Assembly (NCBI GenBank): GCA_963580285.1
Contig: CAUZLF010000206.1
Coordinates: forward strand, 1 to 64,000
Source: Lucinisca nassula
Lineage: Eukaryota > Mollusca > Bivalvia > Lucinida > Lucinidae
DNA length: 64,000 bases
Direction: 5' to 3'
Below, one piece after another: positions 19,391 to 31,447 of the stretch; positions within the stretch are counted from its first letter, which is position 1; every line of letters begins with the position of its first letter. Both the position numbers and the translations under genes were made by a program. Under the pieces are notes generated by a model. The model did no database searches, was not told where the DNA came from, and was given only the letters and a program-made list of their open reading frames with translations.

Positions 19391-20145
19391 TCCACAACTC
19401 CTACCTTCAGTTGTCTACCTTGGTAGATTATTCATATTTCGTTGATTTATAACCAATCTTTGACAATCGCCAGGGAGTCGACTTTTTGGCTAAGTGGTTA
19501 GAGCTTTGGATTTTCTCCCAAGCGGCCCAGGTTTCATCTCTGTGGTTGTTTGATTTTTGTGTTCACTGAGATGTTGCACTGATGAGTTAGGAGGCTTTCA
19601 TGCGGACTGAACAGATTATTTGTCTTAATCACGACGGAAGTAAGGGCGAGGATTGTGGCCACGTAAAATCGGTTTAAGCCCCCCTGGTGGAATTCGTTTC
19701 CGCTGACCGTTCCAGGGCGGTTCTTCTGTTGCGGTTTATTTTTGTTATGGTTTGTCTTTGGGTGTTTGTGTCGCTTATATTATTTTATTTTGGATAGCCT
19801 TTTGGCCATTTTGTGGGAAAGTAACTGTCCTTTTGGCTTTCCGCTGTTGGTGTTTCCGTTGGGGTCTGTTGCTTCATGTTTGTGTTTCTTTCCCTTTGGT
19901 GTCTCTGATAGGAGCTGTGGGTTAATTGTATCGATTCCTGATCATTGCCTCTACTTCTATTTTGAATTCCAATGGGGGAAGGTATTGTTTCAGCTATGCT
20001 TCACTTCCATGCCATAAGATGGGAGCTCATCTGAGATCGGACTTCACTTAGCCAAAAAATGGGTTTGGCTCATCATAAATTAAGACTACCTTGAAAGTGG
20101 GGAGTGATAAGTCCCACAACTCCTACCTGCAACTGCCTTGGTAGT
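19391..20145 (+). mobile_element. Unclassified element with tRNA-like head
   Basis: A 19,490s head has TGGCTAAGTGGTTAGAGC and AGGTTTCATCTC (A- and B-box-like), followed by a G/T-rich stretch with a chance 91-aa frame. Imperfect direct repeats of CCACAACTCCTACCT...CCTTGGTAG lie at both ends (19391 and 20115). Possibly a long SINE or a LINE 5' part; class not settled. Confidence 0.4.
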
Positions 20146-20199
20146 TTACGCCTTGATAATAGATTTATATCCACTAGGTTCCTAGGTCAAATTGCTTTT

Positions 20200-20375
20200 A
20201 ACCCTTATCCTGCTGGCTCAATAATTAAATTAGCCACACCCTTTTCTGGCATTGAACCAATCAGATTAATTGATGTAATTCATTCCTGCAAATTCACAAA
20301 ATGAATGTCAAAGTGTAGATCCTGATCAGATGGCTTCTGAAGAAGCTATCTGATATGGATCTGCACTGTTTGCAA
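20200..20375. repeat. Hairpin-family element, TTATCCTGCTG type
   Basis: Begins AACCCTTATCCTGCTGG and ends in a hairpin with GATCCTGATCAGATGGCTTC and GAAGCTATCTGATATGGATC. It matches 14560-14640 and 37915-38050. Confidence 0.75.
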
Positions 20376-20788
20376 GGTAGGATTGTCTGTATGTCTCTCT
20401 GTCTGTCTTTCTCTACTTGTTCACCCTTGGCCGCAATTTTGCTTCAGTCTTCATGAAACTATACCAGAATGTATGATTTGATGATAGCTTGATTAAATTT
20501 GAATAGGAGTCTTGTAGGATAAAAAACCATGTCACTATGTCAGATTTCTTTAAAGCCATGTTTATCCTCTAGAGGCACAGTTTTGCTTTAATCTTCATGA
20601 GACTATACCATAATGTTTGTCTTGGTGCTATTTTAGTCAAGTTCTATTATGGGTTATACTGGGTCAAACACTAGGTCACTAGCCCAGATTATTTTAAAAC
20701 ATTGTTCACCCTCTAGAGGCCTCGTAATGTTTAGGGGAGGGCCGTAACTAATGTTGGCAGAACTTGTGGCCCGACCCTGTTGCTTGAT

Positions 20789-21515
20789 TATACCCCTGGC
20801 ATACGAAGTATGCTATGGGGGTATATTGTTTTCGTCTTGCTGTTCCTCCGTCCTTCCGTGCGTCTGTCTTTCTGTCCATCCTTTTGTCCGTTAACATTTT
20901 GGTTAAAGTTTTGCGTTAAAGTTTCTAAAGATGGTATCTTCTGAACCCTTTGATACATTGAGTTGATACTTACACTGAAGTTACATACTGGTCTAAAGAT
21001 TTCATTGATGCATGTCCCACCTCCCACAGTGACCTTGAGGTCAAGGTCACAGACTTAGAAATTTTACATTTGGTTAAAGTTAAAGTTTCTAAGAGATTGT
21101 ATCTTCTGTACCCTTTGATAGATTGAGTTGATACTTACAATGAAGATCACAGACCTAGAAATTTTACATTTGGTTAAATTTTTATGACAAAGTTTATAGA
21201 TGCCTGTATGTTCTAAACTCTAAGACAAATTCATTTGATACTTGCATTGATGCTGCATACCAGTCCAAAGATTTCATTGATGCATACCCACCCTGCTGCT
21301 TCAGTAACATTGATGCCCCCACCCATTCAGGAACTTTGATGCCCTCACTCCCTGGGTCCATTTAGAAATTTATATTTGGTTGAGCTTTTACGAGCATATT
21401 TAGAGATTCTTATAGCTTCTTGACATCTTTATTCATATTACATACAAGCTTGAAAGCTATATCAGAGTATGGACCTGGTCGGGGGTATACGTGACCCACT
21501 GGTCGCTTTCTCTAG
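20789..21515 (+). mobile_element. Helitron-like non-autonomous element
   Basis: The 5' end TATACCCCTGGCATAC leads into a palindrome (CATACGAAGTATG) and TCCGTCCTTCCGTGCGTC microsatellite. The core repeats 'AAGGTCACAGACTTAGAAAT'. Near the 3' end GGTCGGGGGTATAC is the inverted copy of the 5' end. It is followed by the hairpin GTGACC-CACT-GGTCGC and the terminal CTAG, then T. CTAG/T and a subterminal hairpin are Helitron hallmarks. Confidence 0.75.
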
Positions 21516-21678
21516 TTCTTCAAGCCCCTGTGGGCGGGGGCCGTAGGTCACCAGGTGAAAAATTCTTTAAAACCTTGTTCTCTCACCTGAGGCCACAGTC
21601 TTGGACATCAATCTTTGTGAAACTCAGCACAAATATTTGACTTGATAAGAACCAAAGTTGAGTCGGAAGATGGGTTAA

Positions 21679-21990
21679 AGGCATTTATTCTGTAACAGTA
21701 AAACACACGGTGTGTTCATAATTGTTTTATTGCCCCCTGTGATATACTGACTATAGCAGATCAAAGGCGGCCCTTAATAGGGTGATAGGTAGCTCTTGTT
21801 GAATCCCCTGACTGAGGCACTTAAGAGGAAAATCAATAATGTACACCAGTCAACAGTAAGTAATTTATTGATTTTCCCCAAGAGGGCCCCTTACCTGTTG
21901 AAGACAGAGGACTTCTCTTCAGTCAGCTCTGGGGGCTACATAATATTATGTAATGAAATGATAGTCCTCAATAATCAAGAATAAATGCCT
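21679..21990. mobile_element. TIR MITE with TTAA duplication (piggyBac-type)
   Basis: Perfect 13-bp inverted ends AGGCATTTATTCT and AGAATAAATGCCT, flanked by TTAA (21675-21678 and 21991-21994). 312 bp, no gene. Confidence 0.75.
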
Positions 21991-22204
21991 TTAAGATAGA
22001 ATATGGGTCATATTAGGTCCAAACCCGCATCAATAGGTCTTCTTTAAATCTATTTGTGCACTCTAGACTAAAATTACTCAGGTGAGCGATTAATGGCCAT
22101 CTTGGCCCTTTTGTTTAACTTCATTTTTTGCAAAATGCTTGTTTCCAGGTGAGGATGGTCCCTGGGCAGGGGCAGCTATGTCATATTTACAATTTCCACG
22201 TTTC

Positions 22205-22433
22205 AGCACTGAAACTGAAACCTTTTAACTCATAAAATGCCAATCACGACAATTGTCATCTGCATTGCCGTCTGCCGGTTACCTTAAGAGTAATTTCTTG
22301 CAAACAGTGTGGACCCAGATCAGACTGCTCCTATAGGAGCAGTCTGATCTGGGCCGTCACTGCTTGCCTGTATGCAAAAATATTTTTCAAAAGTTTGCAA
22401 AAAAATTCAGCTGACGCATAAGCAGACAACATT
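22205..22433. mobile_element. Hairpin-family MITE, left part (split by array 1)
   Basis: Reads from GCCAATCACGACAATTGTC through the GATCAGACTGCTCC hairpin to GCAGACAACATTTT. The missing end resumes after the array at about 25777 (AGATGTAGTTT...GGGTTAA), as the intact copy at 19130-19352 shows. Confidence 0.85.
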
Positions 22434-25400
22434 TTTAGCTCAACTGTCACGTAGTGACGAGGTGAGCTTTTGGGATCACTTTTTGTCCGTTGTCCGTCGT
22501 GCGTGCGTCCGTGCGTCAGTAAACAATTTCAAATAAGTATATCTCCAATACCCCATGGCCAATCTTCATCAAATTTCATGTGAATCATCATCAGGTAGGG
22601 GGAAAGGCTGCATAAGGTTTTTGGGCTGATCAGATTGGAATTCTGGTTGCCATGGCAACATATAGCTCCCATAGACTTATAATGGGAAAACATTTAAAAA
22701 TCTTCTTCTCTGAAACCACAGGGCCCAGAGCTTAGATATTAAGCATGTAGCAAGGGCAAGTGGTCAACTACATAATTCCTGCCAATCATGCCCCTCGGTG
22801 CCAAATGGGCAACGCCCTAGGGCCCCTTCGCTCCCATAGACTAATAATGGAAAAAAAGCTTCAAAAATCTTCTTCTCTGAAACCACAGGGCCCAGAGCTT
22901 AGATATTTAGCATGTAGCAATGGCAAGTGGTCACCTACATAATTCCTGCCAATCATGCCCCTGGGTTCAAAAAGGACCACGCCCCGGGGCCACTTCGCTC
23001 CCATAGACTCATAATGGAAAAAAAGCTTAAAAAATCTTCTTCTCTGAAACCACAGAGCCCAGAGCTTATATATTTAGCATGTAGCAATGGCAGGTGGTCA
23101 CCTACATAATTCCTGCCAATCATGCCCATGGGTTCCAAATGGGCCACACCCCGGGGCCCCTTAGCTCCCATAGACTCATAATGGAAAAAAAGCTTCAAAA
23201 ATCTTCTTCTCTGAAACCACAGGGCCCAGAGCTTATATATTTAGCATGTAGCAATGGCAGGTGGTCACCTACATAATTCCTGCCAATCATGCCCCTGGGT
23301 TCCAAATGGTCCACGCCCCAGGGCCCCTTTGCTCCCATAGACTCATAATGGAAAAAAAGCTTCAAAAATCTTCTTCTCTGAAACCACAGGGCCCAGAGCT
23401 TATATATTTAGCATGTAGTAACAGCAAGTGGTCACCTACATAATTCCTGCCAATCATGCCCCTGGTGTCCAAACGGACCACGCCCCGGGGCCCATTAGCT
23501 CCTATATACTCATAATGGAAAAAAGCTTCAAAAATCTTCTTCTCTGAAACCATAGGGCCCAGAGCTTAGATATTTAGCATGTAGGAAGGGCAAGTGGTCA
23601 ACTACATAATTCCTGCCAATCATGCCCCTGGGTTCCAAATGGTCCATGCCCCGGCCGGGGCCCCTTCACTCCCATAGACTCATAATGGAAAAAAGCTTCA
23701 AAAATCTTCTTCTCTGAAACCACAGGGCCCAGAGCTTAGATATTTAGCATGTAGCAATGGCAAGTGGTAACCTATATAATTCCTGCCAATCATGCCCCTG
23801 GGGTCGAAATTGGCCACACCCCTGGGCCCCTTAGTCCTATATACTCATAATGGAAAAAAAGATTCAAAAATCTTCTTCTCTGAAACCACAGGGCCCAGAG
23901 CTTAGATATTTAGCATGTAGCAAAGGCAAGTGGTCACCAACATAATTCCTGCCAATCATGCCCCTGGGTTCCAAATAGGCCACACCCCGGGGCCCCTTAG
24001 CTCCTATAGACTCATAATGAAAAAAAAATGCTTCAAAAATCTTCTTCTCTGAAACCACAGAGCCCAGAGCTTAGAAATTTAGCATGTAGCAACGGCAAGT
24101 GGTCACCTACATAGTTCCTGCCAATCATGCTCCTGGGGTCAGAACAGGCCACGCCCTGGGGCCCCTTAGCTCTTATAGACTCATAATGGAAAAAAGCTTC
24201 AAAAATCTTCTTCTCTGAAACCACAGGGCCCAGAGCTTAGATATTTAGCACGTAGCAACGGCAAGTGATCACCTACATAATTCCTGCCAATCATGCCCCT
24301 GGGTTCCAAATGGGCCACGCCCCCGGGCCCCTTCGCTCCCATAGACTCAAAATGGAAAAAAAGCTTCAAAAATCTTCTCCTCTGAAACCGCAGGGCCCAG
24401 AGCTTAGGTAATTAGCATGTAGCAAGGGCAAGTGGTCACCTACATAATTCCTGCCAGTCATGCTCCTGGGGTCCAAATTGGCCACGCCCGCAGGCCCCTT
24501 AGCTCCCATTGACTCATAATAGAAAAAAGCTTCAAAAATCTTCTTCTCTGAAACCACAGGGCCAAGAGCTTAGATATTTAGCATGTAGCAACAGCAAGTG
24601 GTGACCTACATAATTCCTGCCAATCATGCCCCTGTGATCAAAACGAGCCACGCCCCGGGGCCCCTTTGCTCCTTTAGACTCATAATGGAAAAAATGCTTC
24701 AAAAATCTTTTTCTCTGAAACCACAGGGCCCAGAGCTTAGATAATTAGCATGTGGCAATGGCAAGTGCTCACCTACATAAATCCTGCCCATCATGCCCCT
24801 GGGGTCCAAATGGGCCACGCCCCGGGGCCCCTTAGCTCCCCTAGACTCATAATGGAAAAAGCTTCAAAAATCTTCTTCTCTGAAACCACAGGGCCCAGAA
24901 CTTAGATATTTAGCATGTGGCAATGACAAGTGGTCCCCTGCATAAATCCTGCCAATCATGCCCCTCGGGTCCAAATGGGCCACACCTGGGACCCCCTTAG
25001 CTCCCATAGACTCAAAATGGAGAAAAGCCTCAAAAATCTTCTCTGAAACCATAGGGCCCAGAGCTTAGATATTTAGCATGTAGCAACGGCAAGTGATCAC
25101 GTACATATTTCCTGCTAATCATGCCCTTGGGGTCCAAATGGGGCACGCCCCGGTGCCCCTTAGCTCCCATAGACTCTAAATGGAAGAAAGCTTAAAAAAT
25201 CTTCTTCTCAGAAACTGTGAAGCACAGAACTTAGATATTTAGTCCAAATTGGCCAAATCCTGTGGCCCCTTAACTCCAACAAACTTATATTGGAAAAAAG
25301 CTTCAAACATCCTCTTTGAAACCATGAAATACAGACCTTAGATATTTAGTATATAGCAACACAAAATGGTCACCTACATAAATCCTGCCAACCATGCCCT

Positions 25401-25776
25401 TTGGGTCAAAATTGGCCAAGCCCCAGAGCTCATTAGCTTCTATAGACTTATACTGGAAAAAAAACTTAAAAAAAAAAAAATCTCTCTTCCAAAACCATAA
25501 GGCACAGATTTTGTTTGATTTGAGGTTTTACATCCCTGTCAACACTGTATAGGTCATTTTGGAGATGTCTCTTCCAATTTTGTGGGACTTTTTACCCGAC
25601 ATTGAGATGAAATTACATCTCAAGCCCTGTCGCCCAATGAAACCAATAGGGTTTATATGCATGGACACCGCTTTGCCTGAGCTTAGATATTTAGTATGTA
25701 GCAATGTCAAGTGGTCTCCTACACTAATGATTTTCTGGTACACAGGTGAGCGATATAGGGCCATTGGGCCCTCTTG
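22434..25776 (+). mobile_element. Helentron-like array 1 (167-bp core units)
   Basis: Head TTAGCTCAACTGTCACGTAG with hairpin (GTCACGTAGTGAC) and TCCGTCGTGCGTGCGTCCG. About 17 units of 167 bp follow, containing ATAATTCCTGCCAATCATGC, TAGACTCATAATGGAAAAAA and CTGAAACCACAGGGCCCAGA. The array then holds a truncated SINE-A, and the tail CAGGTGAGCGATATAGGGCC then ATTGGGCCCTCTTGTT. GCTCACCTG at the 5' end of sister copies inversely repeats CAGGTGAGC near the 3' end, which itself precedes a hairpin. That asymmetry is typical of Helentron-associated elements. Ends show insertion into a MITE at a T-rich site with no duplication. The many 60-80 aa frames inside are repeat artefacts. Confidence 0.8.
25508..25690 (-). 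repeat. Fossil SINE-A fragment inside array 1
   Basis: SINE-A antisense from TTTGTTTGATTTGAGG to GCATGGACACCGCTTTGCC, with the 5' third deleted. The same deleted fragment sits at the same place in arrays 2 (51075) and 3 (55323), so it belongs to the element family. Confidence 0.9.
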
Positions 25777-25888
25777 TTAGATGTAGTTTTTTTTTGGCAT
25801 TTAAAGGGTTAAAAAAAGCACTGACAGCTCTGGTGGGTCGATCATCTCAGTGTAGGCTGGGAAAATGGTCCTGAACTGGAACTTTGAC

Positions 25889-26279
25889 TAGGGCTGGCTT
25901 ATCGGAGCTGAAAAGATAATCGATTATCAGTCATGTCATAGCGATCGATAATCGACTAGTAATCGCTAAGGTTTTTGTCATAATTTTACCTCTCTGACTT
26001 TCTGTCTGAGCATGACTCTTACCATATGTTGCACTTTACCATATGGTTATTTGAACAGACAGGCCTGAGCAAACAGTGTAGACCCAAATGAGACGCCGCA
26101 GGATGCGCCGTCTCATCAGGGTCTGCACTGTTTGCCACTCATCCAGCTATTATAGGCATAACTTTGGGGAGTAAATTGTACATATCAAGTAATCGATTAA
26201 AAGCAAATCAACAATGATAATCATTTTGTGGAATTTATCGATCAATCAATCGATTATACAATTAATCGTGTCAGCCTTA
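25889..26279 (+). mobile_element. hAT-type MITE with 8-bp duplication
   Basis: Ends TAGGGCTGGCTTATCGG and CGATTAATCG-type inverted TAAGGCTGACACG. Flanked by ACTTTGAC at 25881-25888 and 26280-26287. It has internal ATAATCGATTAT words and one hairpin-family stem (26070-26136). Confidence 0.88.
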
Positions 26280-26319
26280 ACTTTGACTGTTTAGTTTAAC
26301 CCTTAAATTCCTGTACTGT

Positions 26320-26396
26320 TAGCAAACAGTGTAGACCCTGATCAAATGCTGCATTCCTCAGCATTTGATCTGGGTCTACACTGTTTTGCAATGACA
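26320..26396. repeat. Hairpin-family stem
   Basis: GCAAACAGTGTAGACCCTG and the inverted CTGGGTCTACACTGTTTTGC, with inner arms ATCAAATGCTG and CAGCATTTGAT. Confidence 0.85.
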
Positions 26397-27199
26397 GAGT
26401 ACACCAGACCAGTCCAGATTTTACAGATAACCAACATTTTTACATAGTGCTCGGACCTCACAGGGAGAAGAATACTGATGCTTTGAATAATAGTTACTGG
26501 GATTTTGTATGTGGTCAACGATAGTCATGTGGACAAAAGCAGGCAGGAAGCTACTGAAGTTAGTTACTTTGGGGCAATAAAAGTAAAAATGACAACTTAT
26601 AAACAGTTGACCAATCTTAATTTAAGCTGTTCTTATTAGTGGAGTTTCTCTGTATGTAATGCCAAGGTGAGCTTTTGGGATCACTTTTTGTCCATCATGC
26701 GTGCGTAAACAATTTCTTTGAACGACATCTCCTCCTAAACCACTGATCGGATTTTGACCAAGCTTCACAGGAATGTTCCTTAGGTGGTCCCCTTTCAAAG
26801 TTGTTCAAATGGTTCCGGTCCATTGCACATCAAGGTCATGGGAGCCAAAAATAGATTTTTTTAATGAAAACTTTAAATATCTTCTCAACTGAAACCGCAA
26901 GGCCCAGGTCTTTGATAGTTGGTGTGTAGCTTCATCTAGTGGACCTATACCAAGAATGTTCAAATTATAACCCTGGGTCCAAACATGCCCCTCCTAGACC
27001 CCCCCCCCCATCCCCGCATCCCCCACCCACCCCACCCCGGGACCCTTTGGTTTTACATAGACTTACATAGGGAAAAGCTTTAAAAATCTTCTTGTCTGAA
27101 ACCAGAAGGCTCAGGTGTTTGATATTTGGTATGAAGCTTCGTCTTGTTGACCTTTATCAAGATTGGTCAAATTATAGCCCTGTGGCCAAAAATGGCTTA

Positions 27200-28546
27200 T
27201 ACGAGGACTGATCAAATATGAATACAACTAAGCACATGAAAATGATTCCGTGATAGATTTCGATGAAAAATTTATTTTGTCCCCTCAAAGTATTCCCCTT
27301 TAACAGATATACAAACTTTCAGTCTTCTGATCCAATCATTGAATGCATTTTGGTAGTCTTTACGAGGTATACTATGAAGGCACTGGAATATTGCAGAACT
27401 GAGGTGTTTGTGCTGTACAAATTTTTGACCAGAAAGGTATTTTTTCAGCCCCGGGAACAAAAAAAAGTCACATGGGGCAAAGTCAGGGGAATACGGGGGG
27501 TGAGGGAGTTCAACAACCTTTTCCTGCTTCAGATAGTCTTGCACAATGAACGCCTTGTGTGATGACGCATTGTCATGTAGCAATCTGACATTGGCCAAAC
27601 CAGTTGCGGGTCTTCGTTCTTTGAAATATTTCTTCAATTTTCGAAGAACTCTATTCTTGTAAAAACCGCATTTACAGATTTGCGTTTAGGCACAGCAACC
27701 TGAATAGCAGGGCCCTGATTTGAAAAGAATATGGTATACATTACCTTCTTGACACTCATGGTCCGCTTTGCAATGCATGGTCTTTTGCAATACTTTGTTG
27801 CCCATATTTTGTTCTGAATCTTTTCTGAATTTGTTCTGAAAAAAGTGAACCCATGTCTCGTCACCTGTGACGACATTAGCGAAAGACCATGCATTGTAAT
27901 TTGGAAACTTTTTAAGCAACTTCTTGGCGCACTGAACGCGTGTCTTTTTCTGCTCATCTATCAACAGATGGGGAATCCATCTAGCACAGATCTTTCTCAT
28001 TTTCAAATCCAGTTTCAGAATTGTATGAGCTGCTCCTAATGAGATGCCAACCATACTAGCTATTTGCCTAGTGGTGTATCGTGCATCTGTAGCAGCTATA
28101 TCTTTCACTCTAGCAACCATCTTGGCAGATGTTGCTCTTTTTGGCCGACGATCATGTGGTGCATCTTCTGTTTAGCCTAGCCCACAGCTGAATTTCTTAC
28201 AGCAACGAAAAACTGTCGGAAAAGACATTTCATTATGCCCATAAACCGAACATATTTCATCAAAAATGTCTTTGCACGGTATACCAAGAATACAACGATT
28301 CTTAATATAGGACGGTATTTCAACGGTGTACTCTGACCTTCTTCCAACCATGTTTTGTATTAGTATACAAGAGTAGACACTGTTTATCGAACGATATACA
28401 AAGCTAAAGTGCACGGATTTTAACAGGTTTGGTATCAATGTATAGGTAACATGTTTTAATATGCTGTGATATTTATTTCCAGGTGATTTTCGCATTAGTG
28501 CATGAGAAAACGTTCTGCTTGCATTCATATTTGAACAGTCCTCGTA
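27200..28546 (-). mobile_element. mariner-type transposon
   Basis: 1,347 bp with 29-bp inverted ends (TACGAGGACTGATCAAATAT on the left; the same with one change on the right) flanked by TA at 27198-27199 and 28547-28548. The host core repeat reads through on both sides, confirming the limits. Confidence 0.95.
27272..28351 (-). pseudogene. mariner transposase, inactivated
   Basis: Read right to left. The N-terminal helix-turn-helix part starts at ATG 28351. The first catalytic Asp is in VTGDETW, the second in LLHDNASSHK and the third in PPYSPDFAPCDFFLF, as in DD34D mariners. The copy is dead: an in-frame TAA lies just after the first DNA-binding helices (about 28165-28170), one frameshift near 27835, and another near 27660. 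The coding part is otherwise nearly full length (about 345 codons expected). Confidence 0.92.
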
Positions 28547-28687
28547 TAAGGAAAACCTTTAAAAATCTTCTTGCCTGAAACCAGAAAGCTTTGATATTTG
28601 GTATGAAGGTTTGTGTAGTAGACCTCCACCAAGATTGCTCAAATTATAGCCATTGGGTAAAAAATGGGCCCACCCCGGTGCCCACTG

Positions 28688-28996
28688 GTTTGTTTGTTTG
28701 TTTGATTTGAGGTTTAACGTCCCCTCGTCAACACTGTATAGGTCATTTTGGAGACGTTGCTTCCAATTTTGTGGGACTTTTACCCGACATTGAGATGAAA
28801 TGACATCTCAAGCCCTGTAGCCCAATGAAACCAATAGGGTTTAAAAGCATGGATGGACCGACTCACACTGCTTTGCCTGGGCAGGCTTAGATCTTCTAAG
28901 CAGTTTACTAGTACTCGTGTGCGGGTCGGTTTCAGCTCTACGTGGAAGCATCATGCAGCCCATCTATTTATTCAAGCCCCGATGAGCAGGGGCCGT
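28688..28996 (-). mobile_element. SINE-A copy
   Basis: Antisense, from (TTTG)n TTTGATTTGAGGTTTAACGT to GATGAGCAGGGGCCGT. It is inserted between 'GTGCCCACTGG' and 'GCTCACTGGTTTTACATAG' of the host array; ACTGGTTT recurs on both sides and is probably the target duplication. Confidence 0.88.
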
Positions 28997-29544
28997 GCTC
29001 ACTGGTTTTACATAGACTTATATACGGAAAACCTTTAAAAATCTTCTTGTTTGAAACCAGAAGGCTCACGTCTTTGATATTTGGTATGAAGCTTCATCTA
29101 GTGGACCTCTACCAAAATTGTTCAAATTATAGCCGTGGGGCCAAAAATGGGCCCATCCCGGGGCCCACTTGTTTTACTTAGACTTATATTGGGAAAACCT
29201 TGGAAAACCTTCTTGTCTGAAACCAGAAGGCCAAGGTCTTTGATATTTGGTTTGAAGCTTCCTCTTGTGGATTTCTGCCAAGAGTGTTCAAATTATAGCC
29301 CTGGGGCCAAAATGGCCCGCCTCAGGGCCCACAGGTTTTATTTATAGACTTATATAAGGAAAACCTTTAAAAATCTTCTTGTTTGAAACCAGAAGGCTCC
29401 GGTCTTTGATATTTGGTATGAAGCTTCACCTTTTAGGCCTTCCTCAAGATTATGCAAATTATAGACAATAATTCCCCTCCCCGGGGCCCACTTGTTACTC
29501 TATGGATCAAGTGAGCGATCCAGGGTCATCATGGCCCTCTTGTT

Positions 29545-31235
29545 TTTTAGCTCATCTGTCACGTAGTGACGAGGTGAGCTTTTGGGATCTCTTTTTGTCT
29601 GTCGTCGGTCGTGCGTGCGTGCTCCCCTGCATGCGTAAACTTTTTCTTCAAACGACATCTCCTCCTAAACCAGTGAATGGATTTTGATACAATTTCACAG
29701 GAATGTTTCTTGGATGACCCTCTTTCAAAATTGCCTAAATCATTCCGCTCCGTTAAACAAAACGGCCGCCAGAGCTAAAAATAGAAAAACCTTTAAATGA
29801 CATCTCCTAGGCAAATGGCCCGATTTGAAAATAATTTCACAGGAATGTTCCTTGAGTGACCCTTTTTCAAAATTGCCTAAATCGTTCTGCTCCATTAAAC
29901 AAAATGGCCACCAGAGCTAAAAATAGATAAACCTTTAAATGACATCTCCTCCTAGGCAAATGGTCCGATTTGAAAATAATGTCACAGGAATGTTCCTTGA
30001 ATGACCCTTTTACAAAATTGCCTAAATCGTTCTGCTCCGAACAAAATGGCCGCCAGAGCTAAAAACAGAAAAACTTTTAATGACATCTCCTCCAAGGCAA
30101 ATGGACCAATTTGAAAATAATTTCACAGGAATGTTCCTTGAGTGACCCTCTTTCAAAATTGCCTAAAGCATTCAGCTCTGTTAAACAAAATGGTCGCCAG
30201 AGCTAAATAGAAAAACCTTTCAATGACATCTCCTCCTAGGCAAGTGGCCCGATTTGAAAATAATTTCACAAGAATGTTCCTTGAGTATACCCTCTTTCTA
30301 AATTGCCTAAATCGTTCCGCTCCGTTGAATAAAATGGCCACCAGAGCTAAAAATAGAAAAACCTTTAAATGACATCTCCTCCTAGGCAATTTGCCCTATT
30401 TGAAAATAATTTCACAGGAATGTTCCTTGAGTGACCCTCTTTCAAAATTGTTTAAATCGTTCCGCTCCATTAAATAAAATGGCCGCCAGAGCTAAAAATA
30501 GAAAAACCTTTAAATGACATCTCCTCCTAGGCAAATGGACTGATTTGAAAATAATATCACAGGAATGTTCCTTGAGTGATCCTTTTTCAAAATTGCCTAA
30601 ATCCTTCCGCTCCATTAAACAAAATGGCCACCAGAGCTAAAAATAAAAAAGCCTTTAAATGACGTTTCCTCCTAGGCAAATGGCCCGATTTGAAAAGAAT
30701 TTCACAGGAATGTTCCTTGAGTGACCGATTTTCAAAATTGCCTAAATGGTTCCGCTTAGTCAAACAAAATGGCCACCAGAGCTAAAAATAGAAAAACCTT
30801 TAAATGACATCTCCTCCTAGGCAAATTGCCCTATTTGAAAATAATTTCACAGGAATGTTCCTTAAGTGACCCTCTTTCAAAATTGCCTAAATCGTTCCAC
30901 TCCGTTAAACAAAATGGCCACCAGAGCTAAAAATAGAAAAACCTTTAAATGACATTTCCTCCTAGGCAAATGGCCCGATTTGAAAATAATTTCCCAGGAA
31001 TATTCCTTGAGTGACTCTCTTTCAAAATTGCCTAAACTGTTCCGCTCTGTTGAACAATATGGACACCAGAGCTAAAAAAAGAAAAACCTTCAAATTCCAC
31101 TACAATGAAAAATAGCCTCCAGAGATAAAAGTCTTTGGTCAACATCTCCTTAAAGCAGTGAATCCTTCATTTCCATAAGCTTTGAAACATCTTGGATTCA
31201 GGTGAGCGATTCAGGGCCATCATGGCCCTCTTGTT
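29545..31235 (+). mobile_element. Helentron-like element, about 145-bp 'GACATCTCCTCC' core
   Basis: Head TTTAGCTCATCTGTCACGTA and tail TTCAGGTGAGCGATTCAGGG then CCATCATGGCCCTCTTGTT, as in arrays 1-3. The core is different: 9-10 units of 141-148 bp with GACATCTCCTCCTAGGCAAA, TTTCACAGGAATGTTCCTTG and AAAATGGCCGCCAGAGCTAA. It directly abuts the preceding element. Confidence 0.85.
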
Positions 31236-31246
31236 TGTGTTTTTTG

Positions 31247-31440
31247 GGGGTTTTGGTTTTATGGCCCTTTCAAGAGTGTTTCACTTATTTTGAGCTGATC
31301 ATCAATAAGAAATGGGCAAAAACCGGGTTACCTGGAGAAAAACCGCCTGACTTTCCATTGCAGGACTTGGTGTCTCACATGTGACCTGAGCCAGGCTCAA
31401 ATCACAGTGGTGAGAGACCTAATGATTGGTTAAAACATAT
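31247..31440 (-). mobile_element. SINE-D copy
   Basis: Antisense of the element at 38195-38410: GGTTTTGGTTTTATGG, then TCAATAAG, AACCGCC, TCTCACATGTGACCTGAGCC and GAGAGACCTAATGATT. Confidence 0.75.
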
Positions 31441-31447
31441 TTATTTA

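Larger units (their letters stand above)
20390..22115 (+). mobile_element. Helentron-like element with two nested insertions
   Basis: A microsatellite head (GTCTGTATGTCTCTCTGTCTG), core units containing 'TTCATGAAACTATACCA' and 'CCTCTAGAGGC', and the typical tail CAGGTGAGCGATTAATGGCC, then ATCTTGGCC and CCTTTTGTTT at about 22080-22115. The core is interrupted at 20789-21515 and 21679-21990. Confidence 0.65.
26664..29544 (+). mobile_element. Helentron-like element, 'CAAATTATAGCC' core, 5' truncated
   Basis: It starts within the head (AAGGTGAGCTTTTGGGATCAC) and has about five core units (GATATTTGGTATGAAGCTTC, CAAATTATAGCCCTGGGGCC, AAAAATCTTCTTGTCTGAAA). It ends AAGTGAGCGATCCAGGGTCA then TCATGGCCCTCTTGTT. 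The ends are those of arrays 1-3 but the core differs. It is broken by a mariner (27200-28546) and a SINE-A (28688-28996). Confidence 0.8.

Noticed and set aside
19742..20017. 91-aa hydrophobic frame
   Set aside because: G/T-rich low-complexity stretch in a tRNA-headed repeat; no homology recognised and no splice or promoter context.
22760..25052. Regularly spaced 60-81 aa frames on both strands, about 167 bp apart
   Set aside because: The same repeat unit read many times (EKKIFEAFFHYES-type on minus). No start context, no conservation beyond DNA repeat, shared by all arrays.
22434..25776. CRISPR-like regular repeat
   Set aside because: Units are contiguous 167-bp tandem copies with no unique spacers, in a eukaryotic intron.
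27845..28039. Plus-strand frame opposite the mariner transposase
   Set aside because: Shadow of the minus-strand transposase pseudogene.
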